Origin: an uncultured Bacteroidota bacterium
GTDB taxonomy: Bacteria > Bacteroidota > Bacteroidia > Chitinophagales > Chitinophagaceae
Length of the DNA stretch: 17,660 nt
Assembly: GCA_938008665.1 (NCBI GenBank)
Contig: CALLKA010000125.1
Location: 1 to 17,660 of the forward strand
Direction: 5' to 3'
The notes under the pieces were generated by a model that was given only the letters and a program-made list of their open reading frames with translations, searched no databases and was not told the origin of the DNA. Of this stretch, positions 7,380-15,885 are shown piece by piece. The translations under genes were made by a program, and so were the position numbers. Each line of letters starts with the position of its first letter. The first letter of the stretch is position 1.

Positions 7380-8789
7380 TTACAAGCCAATACTTAGTGA
7401 ATAAATATAATCATATACCATACTAGCTAATCCAGTAATAATAATTCCAGCTATACAGATATACATTGCCAACTTTGTTATTCCTGGAACGCTTAATTTT
7501 TGAATTGGTTGCTCATTTTCCTCCATGAATATCGCCTTCACCACTTTTAAGTAATAGAAAAAGGAAATGACCATATTTAATGCGGCAAAAGTAATGAGTC
7601 CGTAATTTTCTTTAGCGGCACCTGCCATCATTAAGAATAATTTACCAAAAAATCCTGCAGTAGGAGGCACCCCGGCTAATGAAAATAAAGCGATGGTTAA
7701 AACCCAAGATAAAAAAGGGTTGGTTTTATAAAAACCTTTAAAGTCTGAAATATTCTCCTTTCCTGTTAAGGCACTCACCACGGTTACTACCCCAAAGGCA
7801 GCTAAATTAGAGAATACATAAATTAAAACAAAGTACACCAATGAAGCAGATCCTGATTGCGAGCTTCCTGATATACCAATTAAAATAAAACCCACCTGCG
7901 CAATGGATGAAAATGCGAGGAATCGTTTGAAATTGTCCTGTCTGATTGCAAATAAATTACCTATTAAAATAGTAGCCACCGATAACAATACCAAAACTCC
8001 ATACCATACGGTAGCGATTGGTGTGAATACTTTATATAAAATGGAAGTGAAGGTAAATAATACGGCAGCCTTAGAAACAACAGATAAAAACGCAGTCACT
8101 GCTACTGGTGAACCCTCGTAAACATCAGCGGTCCATAAGTGAAATGGGACTGCTGATATTTTAAATGCAAAACCAGATACCAATAAAATGAATGCAAACA
8201 ATTGCATTGGGTCATTACCGATATGCGCAGTTAAAACATCAAAGCTTAGTGTGCCACTAGTACCGTATAAAAAGGAAATACCCATTAATAAAATACCAGA
8301 GGAGAATGCAGAGGATAAAATTAGTTTCATGGCAGCTTCGGAAGATTTGCGTTTGGCCAAATCAAAATTAGCAGCTGCAGCTAATGGAATGGTACTCATC
8401 TCAAGCCCTAAATAAAACATTAATAAGTTGCCGCTTGAAATCATAAAGAACATGCCTAGTAAGGAAGTGAATATGAGTAAGTAAAATTCAGCGACTTGCT
8501 TATGATGTTTCAGCCAAGCGTAGGATTGCATGGAGATTAAAAGGATCGCTAAGTTTAAAATGTTTTTTTCTAATACAATAAAGGCATTGGTTGTAAACAT
8601 GCCATTAAATGCAACGCCTTCGCTCATGCCAAACAAACCAGCTGCTAGGTTGACAAATAATAAAATATTAATGAGGTTCAAAACAGTTTCATTGCTTCTT
8701 TCTTTGCCTATTTTAATAAATAGCAATAAAAATATAAGTAAGCTAAGTATAAGTTCCTGTCTGAGTAATATAAAAATGTTAGATAGCAT
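7380..8789 (-). CDS. nuoN: NADH-quinone oxidoreductase subunit N (antiporter-like)
   Basis: This is a polytopic inner-membrane subunit of complex I (469 aa, about 14 hydrophobic segments) and one of the three antiporter-like proton-pumping subunits. The key charged residues are in place: Glu130 in the TM5 motif FYLGLE, Lys210 in TM7 (FAFKISAVPFHLWTADVYEG) and Lys240 in TM8 (VVSKAAVL). The motif GVPPTAGFFGK of the distal half-channel is also present. These correspond to E. coli NuoN E133, K217, K247 and the K395 region. The ATG at 8789 lies 8 nt after the nuoM stop. Length is close to the family norm (about 450-490). Confidence 0.97.
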   Translation of the reverse strand: MLSNIFILLRQELILSLLIFLLLFIKIGKERSNETVLNLINILLFVNLAAGLFGMSEGVAFNGMFTTNAFIVLEKNILNLAILLISMQSYAWLKHHKQVAEFYLLIFTSLLGMFFMISSGNLLMFYLGLEMSTIPLAAAANFDLAKRKSSEAAMKLILSSAFSSGILLMGISFLYGTSGTLSFDVLTAHIGNDPMQLFAFILLVSGFAFKISAVPFHLWTADVYEGSPVAVTAFLSVVSKAAVLFTFTSILYKVFTPIATVWYGVLVLLSVATILIGNLFAIRQDNFKRFLAFSSIAQVGFILIGISGSSQSGSASLVYFVLIYVFSNLAAFGVVTVVSALTGKENISDFKGFYKTNPFLSWVLTIALFSLAGVPPTAGFFGKLFLMMAGAAKENYGLITFAALNMVISFFYYLKVVKAIFMEENEQPIQKLSVPGITKLAMYICIAGIIITGLASMVYDYIYSLSIGL

Positions 8790-8797
8790 TATTCTAA

Positions 8798-10279
8798 TTA
8801 TTTAAGGGTAATGGCTTTGTCAATATTGATCATTAAAAAATCAGTGGCGGGCATAATTAATTGGTTAATTAAAAATGGCGCTAATCCAATAATTAATATT
8901 CCTACGATTAACAAACCAGCAGCAAATTTTTCGTTCCAGGTGGCATCACCTAAAAGTGCATGCTCGTCTGAAATTGGGCCCATAATAGTCTTACCTGTAG
9001 CGCGTAGTATATAAACTGCAGTGACTACAATAGAGGCTGCTGATATCACAGTAGCGATACGATACACCCCATCTGGATTTTGCCAAGCGCCCATAAATAC
9101 GGTCATCTCTGCCACAAAACCACTAAAGCCAGGCAAACCAAGGGAACATAAACCTGCAATTACAAACACGGTAGATATAAAGGGCATTACTTTCAATAAG
9201 CCGCCTAATTGTGCAACCATTCTGGTATGGGTTCTGGAATAAATCATGCCAATAGCCGCGAAGAATAAAGCCGTCATTAATCCGTGAGAAACCATTTGAA
9301 TCACCGCACCATTAATAGATGTTTTATTCAACATGCCAATTCCTAAAATGACAAAACCACAGTGACTGATGGAAGAATAGGCATTGATGTATTTTAAATC
9401 GGTTTGCATCATGGTAGCAAATGCGCCATAGATGATTGCAATAGTAGCGAGCAAAATAATGATCCAAGAATAACTGTGTGCTGCATCAGGCATTAATGCT
9501 GCCATACGTAAACAACCATAACCTCCAAGTTTCATGGAGATTCCTGCTAAAAACATGGAAGCTGCAGTTGGCGCTGAAGCGTGACCATCGGGTACCCAAG
9601 TATGAAAAGGGAATAAGGCTGCAAATATGCCAAAGCCTAAAAATAAAAATGGGAAAAAGAATTTTTGCACACCTAATGAAATGCCCATTTGTCCAATTTG
9701 TACCATATCAAAGCTGTGCGTGTTGTAATAAATACCCATTAAGCCAACAAACACCAATGCTGAACCCGCCATTAACATTAAGGCCAACTTCATAGCGCTG
9801 TTTTCTTTTTTACCACTGCCCCAAATACCAATTAATAAAAACTTAGGGATAACTGCTACTTCTAAAAAGAAAAATAAAGTGAACAAATCCAAGGAGATAA
9901 AAAATCCATAAGCACCCATGCTTAATAAAACGAGTAAGAAAAAATATTCCTTACTTAATTTTTCCATGGTCCAGGAAACAAGTATGCCCGCAACCACGAC
10001 TAAAGCGCTTAATAAAATCATGGCGAGTGCAATACCATCAATGCCAATATGGTAATTAATATTTAATGCTTTAAACCAAACGGTATTTGTTTCAAATAAA
10101 TAGGTAGCAGTATTGCCAGCAGCCCTTTGATCCATAAATAATTTTAACAACCAACCAGCTGCGCCTAATTGTGCTAATGATCCTGCTAATCCAATGACTC
10201 TTATTTGTGCTAAATTCTTGCTCAATAAAATGAGTAAGGCGGTTAGCAAGGGTAATAAGATGAGTAATGATAAGTTCAT
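8798..10279 (-). CDS. nuoM: NADH-quinone oxidoreductase subunit M (antiporter-like), variant lacking the TM7 lysine
   Basis: This is a proton-pumping membrane subunit of complex I (493 aa, about 14 TM segments). Family landmarks are TM5 Glu140 (LFFFLEVAVIPKFLLIGIWG), the PFHTWVPDGHASAPTA loop (224-239), TM8 Lys250 (ISMKLGGYG), QTDLKYINAYSSISHCG (292-308), and TM12 Glu391 (GLPGFSGFVAEM). Seven residues before His226, where E. coli NuoM has the pumping lysine K234, there is Phe219 (LGFGIFAALFPFH). A lysine is instead found at 146 in TM5, six residues after Glu140. The PDGHASAPTA signature matches my recollection of the Bacteroides-type NuoM. The gene starts 9 nt after the nuoL stop. The identification is secure; how well it pumps is open. 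Confidence 0.97.
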   Translation of the reverse strand: MNLSLLILLPLLTALLILLSKNLAQIRVIGLAGSLAQLGAAGWLLKLFMDQRAAGNTATYLFETNTVWFKALNINYHIGIDGIALAMILLSALVVVAGILVSWTMEKLSKEYFFLLVLLSMGAYGFFISLDLFTLFFFLEVAVIPKFLLIGIWGSGKKENSAMKLALMLMAGSALVFVGLMGIYYNTHSFDMVQIGQMGISLGVQKFFFPFLFLGFGIFAALFPFHTWVPDGHASAPTAASMFLAGISMKLGGYGCLRMAALMPDAAHSYSWIIILLATIAIIYGAFATMMQTDLKYINAYSSISHCGFVILGIGMLNKTSINGAVIQMVSHGLMTALFFAAIGMIYSRTHTRMVAQLGGLLKVMPFISTVFVIAGLCSLGLPGFSGFVAEMTVFMGAWQNPDGVYRIATVISAASIVVTAVYILRATGKTIMGPISDEHALLGDATWNEKFAAGLLIVGILIIGLAPFLINQLIMPATDFLMINIDKAITLK

Positions 10280-10288
10280 ATAAATATT

Positions 10289-12262
10289 TTATTTCCAGAT
10301 ATAAATAAATAAAATTGACAATGCAATAACACCGCCAAAAAAGTAAAGCGCATAATTTTGTACTTTACCCGATTGTAATCCTTTAATCGCTGCTGAAATT
10401 TTTTCTGTTGTATTGGCTAATAACAACATAAAGCCATCTACAATATTTCGGTCGGCCCAAGCTATAGGTTGTCCAATCAATGGGAAAACAATTTTCTTGG
10501 TTATGAACAAATACAATTCATCCACATAAAACTTTTTGTAGGCAGCGCTGTAAAAGCCACCAAATAGCGCAACTGCTTTATCCGATTTTGTATTTTGGGT
10601 TTTATAAAAACTAGCTGATAGTAAAATAGCAATGATCGATAATGCGACAGGGGCAATCGAGAATACCAAATCGATATGTGTTTCTAATGCCAATCCATCG
10701 GAAGTGATGAATTGAGAGAAAGGAACAAATCCAACACCTATTGCACATGCTGTTAATATAAGTAAAGTCAGTTTCATGGTCAAAGTGCCTTCGCCATGAC
10801 TTTCTTTGTCATGTGCATGTGCATCATCGTGACCATCATTGTGGTGTGCTTTTGCAACCGCATCCTTGCTCCAGAAAATATTGAAATATAAACGGAACAT
10901 ATAAAAACTTGTCAATGCCGCTGTAAATAGGGCTACGCCATAAATCAATTTATTCTCATGGAATGCAGCCGTTAAAATTTCTTCCTTACTAAAAAATCCT
11001 GCAAATGGAGGGATACCTGCAATCGCCAAACATGCAATTAAAAAAGAAGCGTGGGTAATGGGCATTAATTTTCTTAGTCCACCCATATCTTTCATTTCAT
11101 TGCTATGTACCATATGTATCACCGACCCGGCACCTAGGAATAATAAACTCTTAAAAAATGCATGTGTAAATAAATGAAACATGGAAGCCATATATCCCAA
11201 TCCTGCTTCACCACCATTTTTTGAAATGCCTAAGGCAAACATCATATAGCCAATTTGCGACATCGTGGAATAAGCCAGAACACGTTTAATATCTGTTTGT
11301 GTACAAGCAATCACTGCTGCAAGTAATGCAGAAAATGCGCCCACATATGTGACAATCGTTAAAGCGGCTTCGTCCATGGAAAACACAGGAAATAAACGAG
11401 CCACTAAATAAACACCCGCAACCACCATAGTTGCAGCGTGGATTAATGCAGATACTGGTGTTGGCCCTTCCATAGCATCTGGTAACCAAATATGCAAAGG
11501 GAACATAGCCGATTTTCCTGCGCCACCCATAAATATTAAAGTTAAACCCCAAGTAAGCATACTTGCACCTAAAAAGCTAGCACTTGTGATGCTTAAAAAT
11601 TCAGGGGATTGTGCCGAGGTTAATTTTTCAATCAATAATCCAATATCTAAAGTGCCTCCGTAAAAGCCCATAATTAAAATACCAATCAAAAATCCTAAAT
11701 CAGCAAAGCGGGTTACAATAAATGCTTTTTTGGAAGCAGCCACTGCAGATGGTTTATTAAAGTAATACCCAATTAATAAAAAGCTAGATACCCCCACCAA
11801 TTCCCAGAACATATAAACTTGGAAAATATTCACCGATAAGATCAGGCCCAACATGGAAAAGGTAAATAAAGATAAGAATGCATAATAAGTTGCAAACCTT
11901 TCTTCACCTTTCATATAACCCAAGCTAAATAAATGCACCATTAAGGAAACAGATGTAACTACAATTAACATCATGACTGAAATGGGATCTACAATGATAC
12001 CCATGTCAATGGATACATTGGGACTAAACTGCAACCAAGTATATTTTAAAGCAATTATTTTTTGATATACCCCATTTACTTTTCCGTCTTCAAAAAAATA
12101 TTGTTTCGCCGCAACAAATGACAACAACGTTGAGGTAAGTAAGGAGGCGGTTCCAATTATACCTGCAGTTTTTGCAAAGTACTTGCGTCCAAATAAGCCC
12201 AATAACACAAATGTGGCAAGGGGTAATAATGGAATCCAAAGTATATATAAGTAGTTTGACAT
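10289..12262 (-). CDS. nuoL: NADH-quinone oxidoreductase subunit L (antiporter-like, with lateral helix)
   Basis: This is the distal proton-pumping subunit of complex I in the inner membrane (657 aa). The antiporter core holds Glu154 (MFWELVG, TM5), Lys250 (GGAGKSAMFPLHIWLPDAMEGPTPV, TM7), His275 (ALIHAATMV, TM8), Lys371 (HAFFKSLLFL) and SKEEIL (425-430), matching the E. coli NuoL proton path. The long C-terminal part (about 530-657) should form the amphipathic lateral helix HL and the last TM helix, which clamps NuoM and NuoN. Between TM13 and the next TM helix there is a His/Asp-rich hydrophilic insert at about 472-491 (AHHNDGHDDAHAHDKESHGE), absent from E. coli NuoL. The gene starts 5 nt after the nuoK stop. 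Confidence 0.98.
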   Translation of the reverse strand: MSNYLYILWIPLLPLATFVLLGLFGRKYFAKTAGIIGTASLLTSTLLSFVAAKQYFFEDGKVNGVYQKIIALKYTWLQFSPNVSIDMGIIVDPISVMMLIVVTSVSLMVHLFSLGYMKGEERFATYYAFLSLFTFSMLGLILSVNIFQVYMFWELVGVSSFLLIGYYFNKPSAVAASKKAFIVTRFADLGFLIGILIMGFYGGTLDIGLLIEKLTSAQSPEFLSITSASFLGASMLTWGLTLIFMGGAGKSAMFPLHIWLPDAMEGPTPVSALIHAATMVVAGVYLVARLFPVFSMDEAALTIVTYVGAFSALLAAVIACTQTDIKRVLAYSTMSQIGYMMFALGISKNGGEAGLGYMASMFHLFTHAFFKSLLFLGAGSVIHMVHSNEMKDMGGLRKLMPITHASFLIACLAIAGIPPFAGFFSKEEILTAAFHENKLIYGVALFTAALTSFYMFRLYFNIFWSKDAVAKAHHNDGHDDAHAHDKESHGEGTLTMKLTLLILTACAIGVGFVPFSQFITSDGLALETHIDLVFSIAPVALSIIAILLSASFYKTQNTKSDKAVALFGGFYSAAYKKFYVDELYLFITKKIVFPLIGQPIAWADRNIVDGFMLLLANTTEKISAAIKGLQSGKVQNYALYFFGGVIALSILFIYIWK

Positions 12263-12267
12263 AATAA

Positions 12268-12582
12268 TTAAAATTTCATTTCAGTGGCGTCGTCAACATC
12301 AATGGATTGGTGACTACGATACAAATTAATAATAATAGCAATCGCCACCGCGGCTTCGGCAGCAGCAATGGTGATGATAAATAAAGAAAAAAACAAACCA
12401 TCTAATTTATCAGGGAACAAGTATTTATTAAATGCCACAAAATTAATATTCACGCTATTCAACATGAGCTCAATGGACATGAGCATGGTAATTAAATTTC
12501 TTCTCGTAAACAATCCATACATGCCAATGAAAAATAAAGCGGTACTAACGAAAAGAATATGGGTTAAGGGTACTTCATTCAT
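12268..12582 (-). CDS. nuoK: NADH-quinone oxidoreductase subunit K
   Basis: This is a small three-helix membrane subunit of complex I (104 aa), linking the quinone module to the pump subunits. The two conserved intramembrane glutamates are present: Glu38 in MSIELMLNSVN and Glu76 in AAAEAAVAIAI, equivalent to E. coli NuoK E36 and E72. Length equals the family norm (about 100). The ATG at 12582 lies 4 nt after the nuoJ stop, so translation is probably coupled. Confidence 0.98.
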   Translation of the reverse strand: MNEVPLTHILFVSTALFFIGMYGLFTRRNLITMLMSIELMLNSVNINFVAFNKYLFPDKLDGLFFSLFIITIAAAEAAVAIAIIINLYRSHQSIDVDDATEMKF

Positions 12583-12586
12583 AGAA

Positions 12587-13129
12587 TTAATCCTCCTTTT
12601 TGTTTAAGTGAACAATATTTGCTTCTGTTGGCTTCATCGCGATAACAATACAACCCACCATGGCGGCTAATAAAAGCATACTTACTACTTCAAACGGTAA
12701 AATAAAACCATGCGAAGTAGTGCTTAACATTTGCATGCCTATTTCATCCACGCTGGGATTAAAGGGAGCTGCAGAAATATTATTAAATCCGTAATGACTG
12801 ATTAAATTAATAGTGAATGCTGTTCCGAATAAAGCAGCTAGGGCAGAAAATATCATTTTGCCCGTGGCAGGCTTGTCCATCTCCTTACCTGATTGTTGAG
12901 TTAAGAAGATAGAGAAGATAATTAACACTACAATTCCACCCACATAAACCACAATTTGAATGGCAGCAATAAATTCCACCTGCATCCAAAAATAAAGTGC
13001 AGCGATGCCCACCAATGAAAATAATAACCAAATAGCGGAACGAAATATTTTAAGTGTAGTCACTGCTAAAATTGCGGCGCCCAATATGAGAGCGGCAATG
13101 GCGTAAAATATAATAGTTGATGTATTCAT
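12587..13129 (-). CDS. nuoJ: NADH-quinone oxidoreductase subunit J
   Basis: This is a five-helix membrane subunit of complex I (180 aa). The TM3 motif QIVVYVGGIVVL (58-69) carries the conserved Tyr62 next to the pi-bulge implicated in coupling, and the last TM has LPFEVVSMLLLAAMVG (144-159) with Glu147. A Lys-containing cytoplasmic loop (about 79-91) and a polar tail ending NKKED follow the normal layout. The start codon shares one base with the nuoI stop (TAATG overlap at 13129), a classic sign of translational coupling. Confidence 0.97.
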   Translation of the reverse strand: MNTSTIIFYAIAALILGAAILAVTTLKIFRSAIWLLFSLVGIAALYFWMQVEFIAAIQIVVYVGGIVVLIIFSIFLTQQSGKEMDKPATGKMIFSALAALFGTAFTINLISHYGFNNISAAPFNPSVDEIGMQMLSTTSHGFILPFEVVSMLLLAAMVGCIVIAMKPTEANIVHLNKKED

Positions 13130-13605
13130 TATTCTATTCCCTCCCTTATTTTAGATCCTGGTTGATTTAATACCTTGGTTAATTTGGTTCTGTCAAATAC
13201 ACTGTGTTCAAAATTGGGCGCCATTTTAATGGCATCACTTGGACATGCAACAATGCATAAATTACACATCGTACATAATTCAAGACGATACACTAAAGCG
13301 TCAATTGCTTTTTTCTTTTTTCCTTCAGGGGAGGTTTCAAATTTGGTCACCACTTTAATAGTCCCATTCGGACAAGCCAATTCACAAGCCGTACAACCGG
13401 TGCAGGTATGTTCATTATTGGCATCATGTGGCATCACTACTTCACCTTTGAATCGATCCGACATTAATAAGGTCGCCCGGTTGTCTGGGTATTGCTCAGT
13501 AATAATTTCTTTGGGATGCGTAAAGTAATAACCTGTTTTGCGCATGCCTTTTAATAAGGAGGTTACGCCGGTAACAACATCTGTTATATATTCTTTCAAA
13601 AACAT
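13129..13605 (-). CDS. nuoI: NADH-quinone oxidoreductase subunit I (2x[4Fe-4S], TYKY)
   Basis: This peripheral-arm subunit carries clusters N6a and N6b and passes electrons to N2 in NuoB (158 aa). Both ferredoxin motifs are complete: Cys68, 71, 74 and 78 (CTGCTACELACP) and Cys111, 114, 117 and 121 (CTMCNLCIVACP). The N-terminal 25 residues form the amphipathic membrane-facing segment expected for NuoI. In complexes that lack NuoEFG, the NuoI surface is the exposed electron entry, so a docking site for ferredoxin or flavodoxin would be sought here; a Lys cluster at 96-99 (KKKK) between the motifs would suit an acidic partner (inference). The gene lies 19 nt after nuoH. Confidence 0.97.
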   Translation of the reverse strand: MFLKEYITDVVTGVTSLLKGMRKTGYYFTHPKEIITEQYPDNRATLLMSDRFKGEVVMPHDANNEHTCTGCTACELACPNGTIKVVTKFETSPEGKKKKAIDALVYRLELCTMCNLCIVACPSDAIKMAPNFEHSVFDRTKLTKVLNQPGSKIREGIE

Positions 13606-13624
13606 ATTTCTAATTCATTTTATG

Positions 13625-14701
13625 TTAAAAATGCCAACCTAAAATTGTAATCACTGCCACTAATAAAAGGTTAAACAAACTTATTGGTAATAAATATTTC
13701 CATTCTAAATTCAATAATTGATCCACACGTAATCTTGGGAAGGTCCATCTAAACCACATAATTAAAAAAATTAGGAAAAATGTTTTTCCCATAAACCAAA
13801 CCGAAGAAGGGATATAATCCATGAGGTGATTGAATGCTTCCCAATTGCCAATATGCAGTGGCATCCATCCGCCAAAAAATAAAGTAGCACCAATGGCGCA
13901 AACAATAAATATGTTAATGTATTCTGCTAAAAAGAACAAGGCAAAACGCATACCTGAGTATTCCGTATGGAAACCTGCGGTTAATTCTGATTCCGCTTCT
14001 GCTAAATCAAAAGGCGCACGATTCGTTTCGGCAGTGACTGCGATAATATATAATACAAATGCAATGACTGCAGGAATATGACCTTTGAAAATCCACCAAC
14101 CATTTTGTTGTGCGTTTATGATTTCAGAAATTTGTAAGCTTCCTGTTAAAACCACAATGGTTAATACTGCAAAACCTGCAGATAATTCATAGCTCACAAT
14201 TTGAGCACCGCTGCGCATCGCACCTAATAAAGAATATTTATTATTACTGGCCCAGCCTGCCATCAAAATGCCGATCACAGATAATGAAGAAACGGAACTA
14301 ATATAAAGTACCCCAATATTAATATCCCAAATTTGAAAGTTTTTTGCAAAAGCAATTGGCGCTAATAATAACATACCCACCATCATTACAACAAAAGGAG
14401 CAAGGTTAAATAAAAATTTATCTGCCTTGTCGGGAGTTAACCCTTCCTTCATAATTAATTTTAAAGTATCTGCCACTGTTTGAAACATACCGCCGGGTCC
14501 AACACGGTTTGGCCCAAGGCGTATTTGTATATGCGCTGCAACTTTTCGCTCCATGAGTACGAGTACCAAACCTAATATGGCGAATAAGCTAATGGATAAC
14601 AAAATCACAATCACACATTCAATAGCCAAAGCCATCGTGGGATTAAACTTCATCAATAACCAATCTTGAACATTGGTAGTAATTCCTTCTAAACTAAACA
14701 T
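13625..14701 (-). CDS. nuoH: NADH-quinone oxidoreductase subunit H
   Basis: This is a membrane subunit at the quinone chamber (358 aa, about 8-9 TM helices). Family signatures are ERKVAAHIQIRLGPNRVGPG (51-70), GWASNNKYSLLGAMR (149-163), and ETNRAPFDLAEAESEL with GFHTEYSGMRF (225-253). The acidic residues of these loops form the E-channel linking the quinone cavity to the membrane arm. The ATG at 14701 is 40 nt after the nuoD stop; nuoE, nuoF and nuoG would normally sit in this gap and are not there. The AT-rich spacer holds no recognisable gene fragment. Confidence 0.98.
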   Translation of the reverse strand: MFSLEGITTNVQDWLLMKFNPTMALAIECVIVILLSISLFAILGLVLVLMERKVAAHIQIRLGPNRVGPGGMFQTVADTLKLIMKEGLTPDKADKFLFNLAPFVVMMVGMLLLAPIAFAKNFQIWDINIGVLYISSVSSLSVIGILMAGWASNNKYSLLGAMRSGAQIVSYELSAGFAVLTIVVLTGSLQISEIINAQQNGWWIFKGHIPAVIAFVLYIIAVTAETNRAPFDLAEAESELTAGFHTEYSGMRFALFFLAEYINIFIVCAIGATLFFGGWMPLHIGNWEAFNHLMDYIPSSVWFMGKTFFLIFLIMWFRWTFPRLRVDQLLNLEWKYLLPISLFNLLLVAVITILGWHF

Positions 14702-14741
14702 GCGTTACTGTTTTTATATAACAAACAATTCTATCTTTCTA

Positions 14742-15878
14742 TTATCTATCAATATCTGGTATCACTAAATCCAAAGTACCCATGCTCGCCATTAAATCAC
14801 CAATCTTACTTCCAACAGAAATATGATTTAATACGGATAAATTTGAAAATCCAGGAGACCTGAATTTAATTCTGTGTGGAGTGGTTCCACCTTCACTTAC
14901 CACATATACGCCAAATTCACCTCTGGCAGTTTCCACCCTTGTGTAAAATTCACCTTTCGGTAATTTCAACACATTTTTTGTTTTACCTACAAAATCACCC
15001 TCTGGAATATTGTCAATTAATTGTTCAATGATGCGAATGGATTGATTCATTTCTTTAACACGTACCATGTAACGTGCAAAGGAATCACCTGCAGTTTCCA
15101 ATACTTCATCAAATTGTACTTTATCATATACTTCGTAAGGATAAATTTTTCGAATATCGCAGCTCACACCACTTGCGCGTGCTACTGGTCCTGTGCAACC
15201 ATAGGAAATAGCATCTTCTGCACTTAAAATGCCAACCCCTTTAGTTCTGCTTTGAAAAATAACATTGTTGGTGACTAAGTCTTCATACTCAGTTACCTTG
15301 GATTTGAATTGGGTAATAAAAGCCTTTACCTTTTTTTGAAAATCAGGATGTAGGTCATACATCAATCCGCCTGGAACAATATAATTCATGGTTAATCTTG
15401 CACCGCAAGTATCTTCCATAATATCTGTAATCATTTCTCTTTCTCTAAATGCATAAAAGAAAGGGGTGAAAGCACCTAAGTCCATCGCCATAGCGCCCAG
15501 CCATAATTCATGGGATGCAATACGCGTTAATTCACTCAAAATAACACGCACATATTTTGCGCGATCTGGAACTTCAATTTGCATTCCTTTTTCAACTAAT
15601 AAAGCACAGCCTAAATTATTGATATGTGATGATAAATAATCCATACGGCTTGTCACATAAATGAATTGACGATAGGTTAAACTCTCGCACATTTTTTCAA
15701 TGGAGCGATGGATATAACCTAAGTGCGGTTCAATTTTTTTAATGGTTTCTCCATTTAAAGTAACCACCAAATGAAGTACCCCATGGGTAGCAGGATGTTG
15801 CGGTCCCATGTTAATGACTAATTCTCCATCCGCACCTAACTCACTGGTATCTTTTATTATTTCGGTTTGATTGTACAT
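14742..15878 (-). CDS. nuoD: NADH-quinone oxidoreductase subunit D (49 kDa homologue)
   Basis: This peripheral-arm subunit forms the quinone site with NuoB (378 aa). The MGPQHPATHGVLHL motif (24-37) and SRMDYLSSH (77-85) supply the quinone-headgroup residues, here His32 and Tyr81, equivalent to His38 and Tyr87 in Thermus Nqo4. Other conserved parts are EDTCGARLTMNYIVPGG and the C-terminal MGTLDLVIPDIDR. It is a stand-alone NuoD, not fused to NuoC. It starts 7 nt after the nuoC stop. The [NiFe]-hydrogenase relatives have metal-binding cysteine pairs that are missing here, so it is complex I. Confidence 0.98.
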   Translation of the reverse strand: MYNQTEIIKDTSELGADGELVINMGPQHPATHGVLHLVVTLNGETIKKIEPHLGYIHRSIEKMCESLTYRQFIYVTSRMDYLSSHINNLGCALLVEKGMQIEVPDRAKYVRVILSELTRIASHELWLGAMAMDLGAFTPFFYAFREREMITDIMEDTCGARLTMNYIVPGGLMYDLHPDFQKKVKAFITQFKSKVTEYEDLVTNNVIFQSRTKGVGILSAEDAISYGCTGPVARASGVSCDIRKIYPYEVYDKVQFDEVLETAGDSFARYMVRVKEMNQSIRIIEQLIDNIPEGDFVGKTKNVLKLPKGEFYTRVETARGEFGVYVVSEGGTTPHRIKFRSPGFSNLSVLNHISVGSKIGDLMASMGTLDLVIPDIDR

Positions 15879-15885
15879 GTGCCTA

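Noticed and set aside
7040..7426. 128-codon plus-strand frame antisense to the post-nuoN gene, with an Ala/Gly-rich stretch
   Set aside because: The Ala/Gly richness mirrors the Pro/Ala linker codons of the opposite strand. The minus-strand frame has the operon context, start position and terminator.
14742..15878. Possibility that nuoB/C/D/H/I/L genes encode a membrane [NiFe] hydrogenase instead of complex I
   Set aside because: NuoD lacks the paired cysteines for NiFe binding and has the quinone-site His and Tyr. The full set of nuoA, J, K, L, M and N is present in complex I order.
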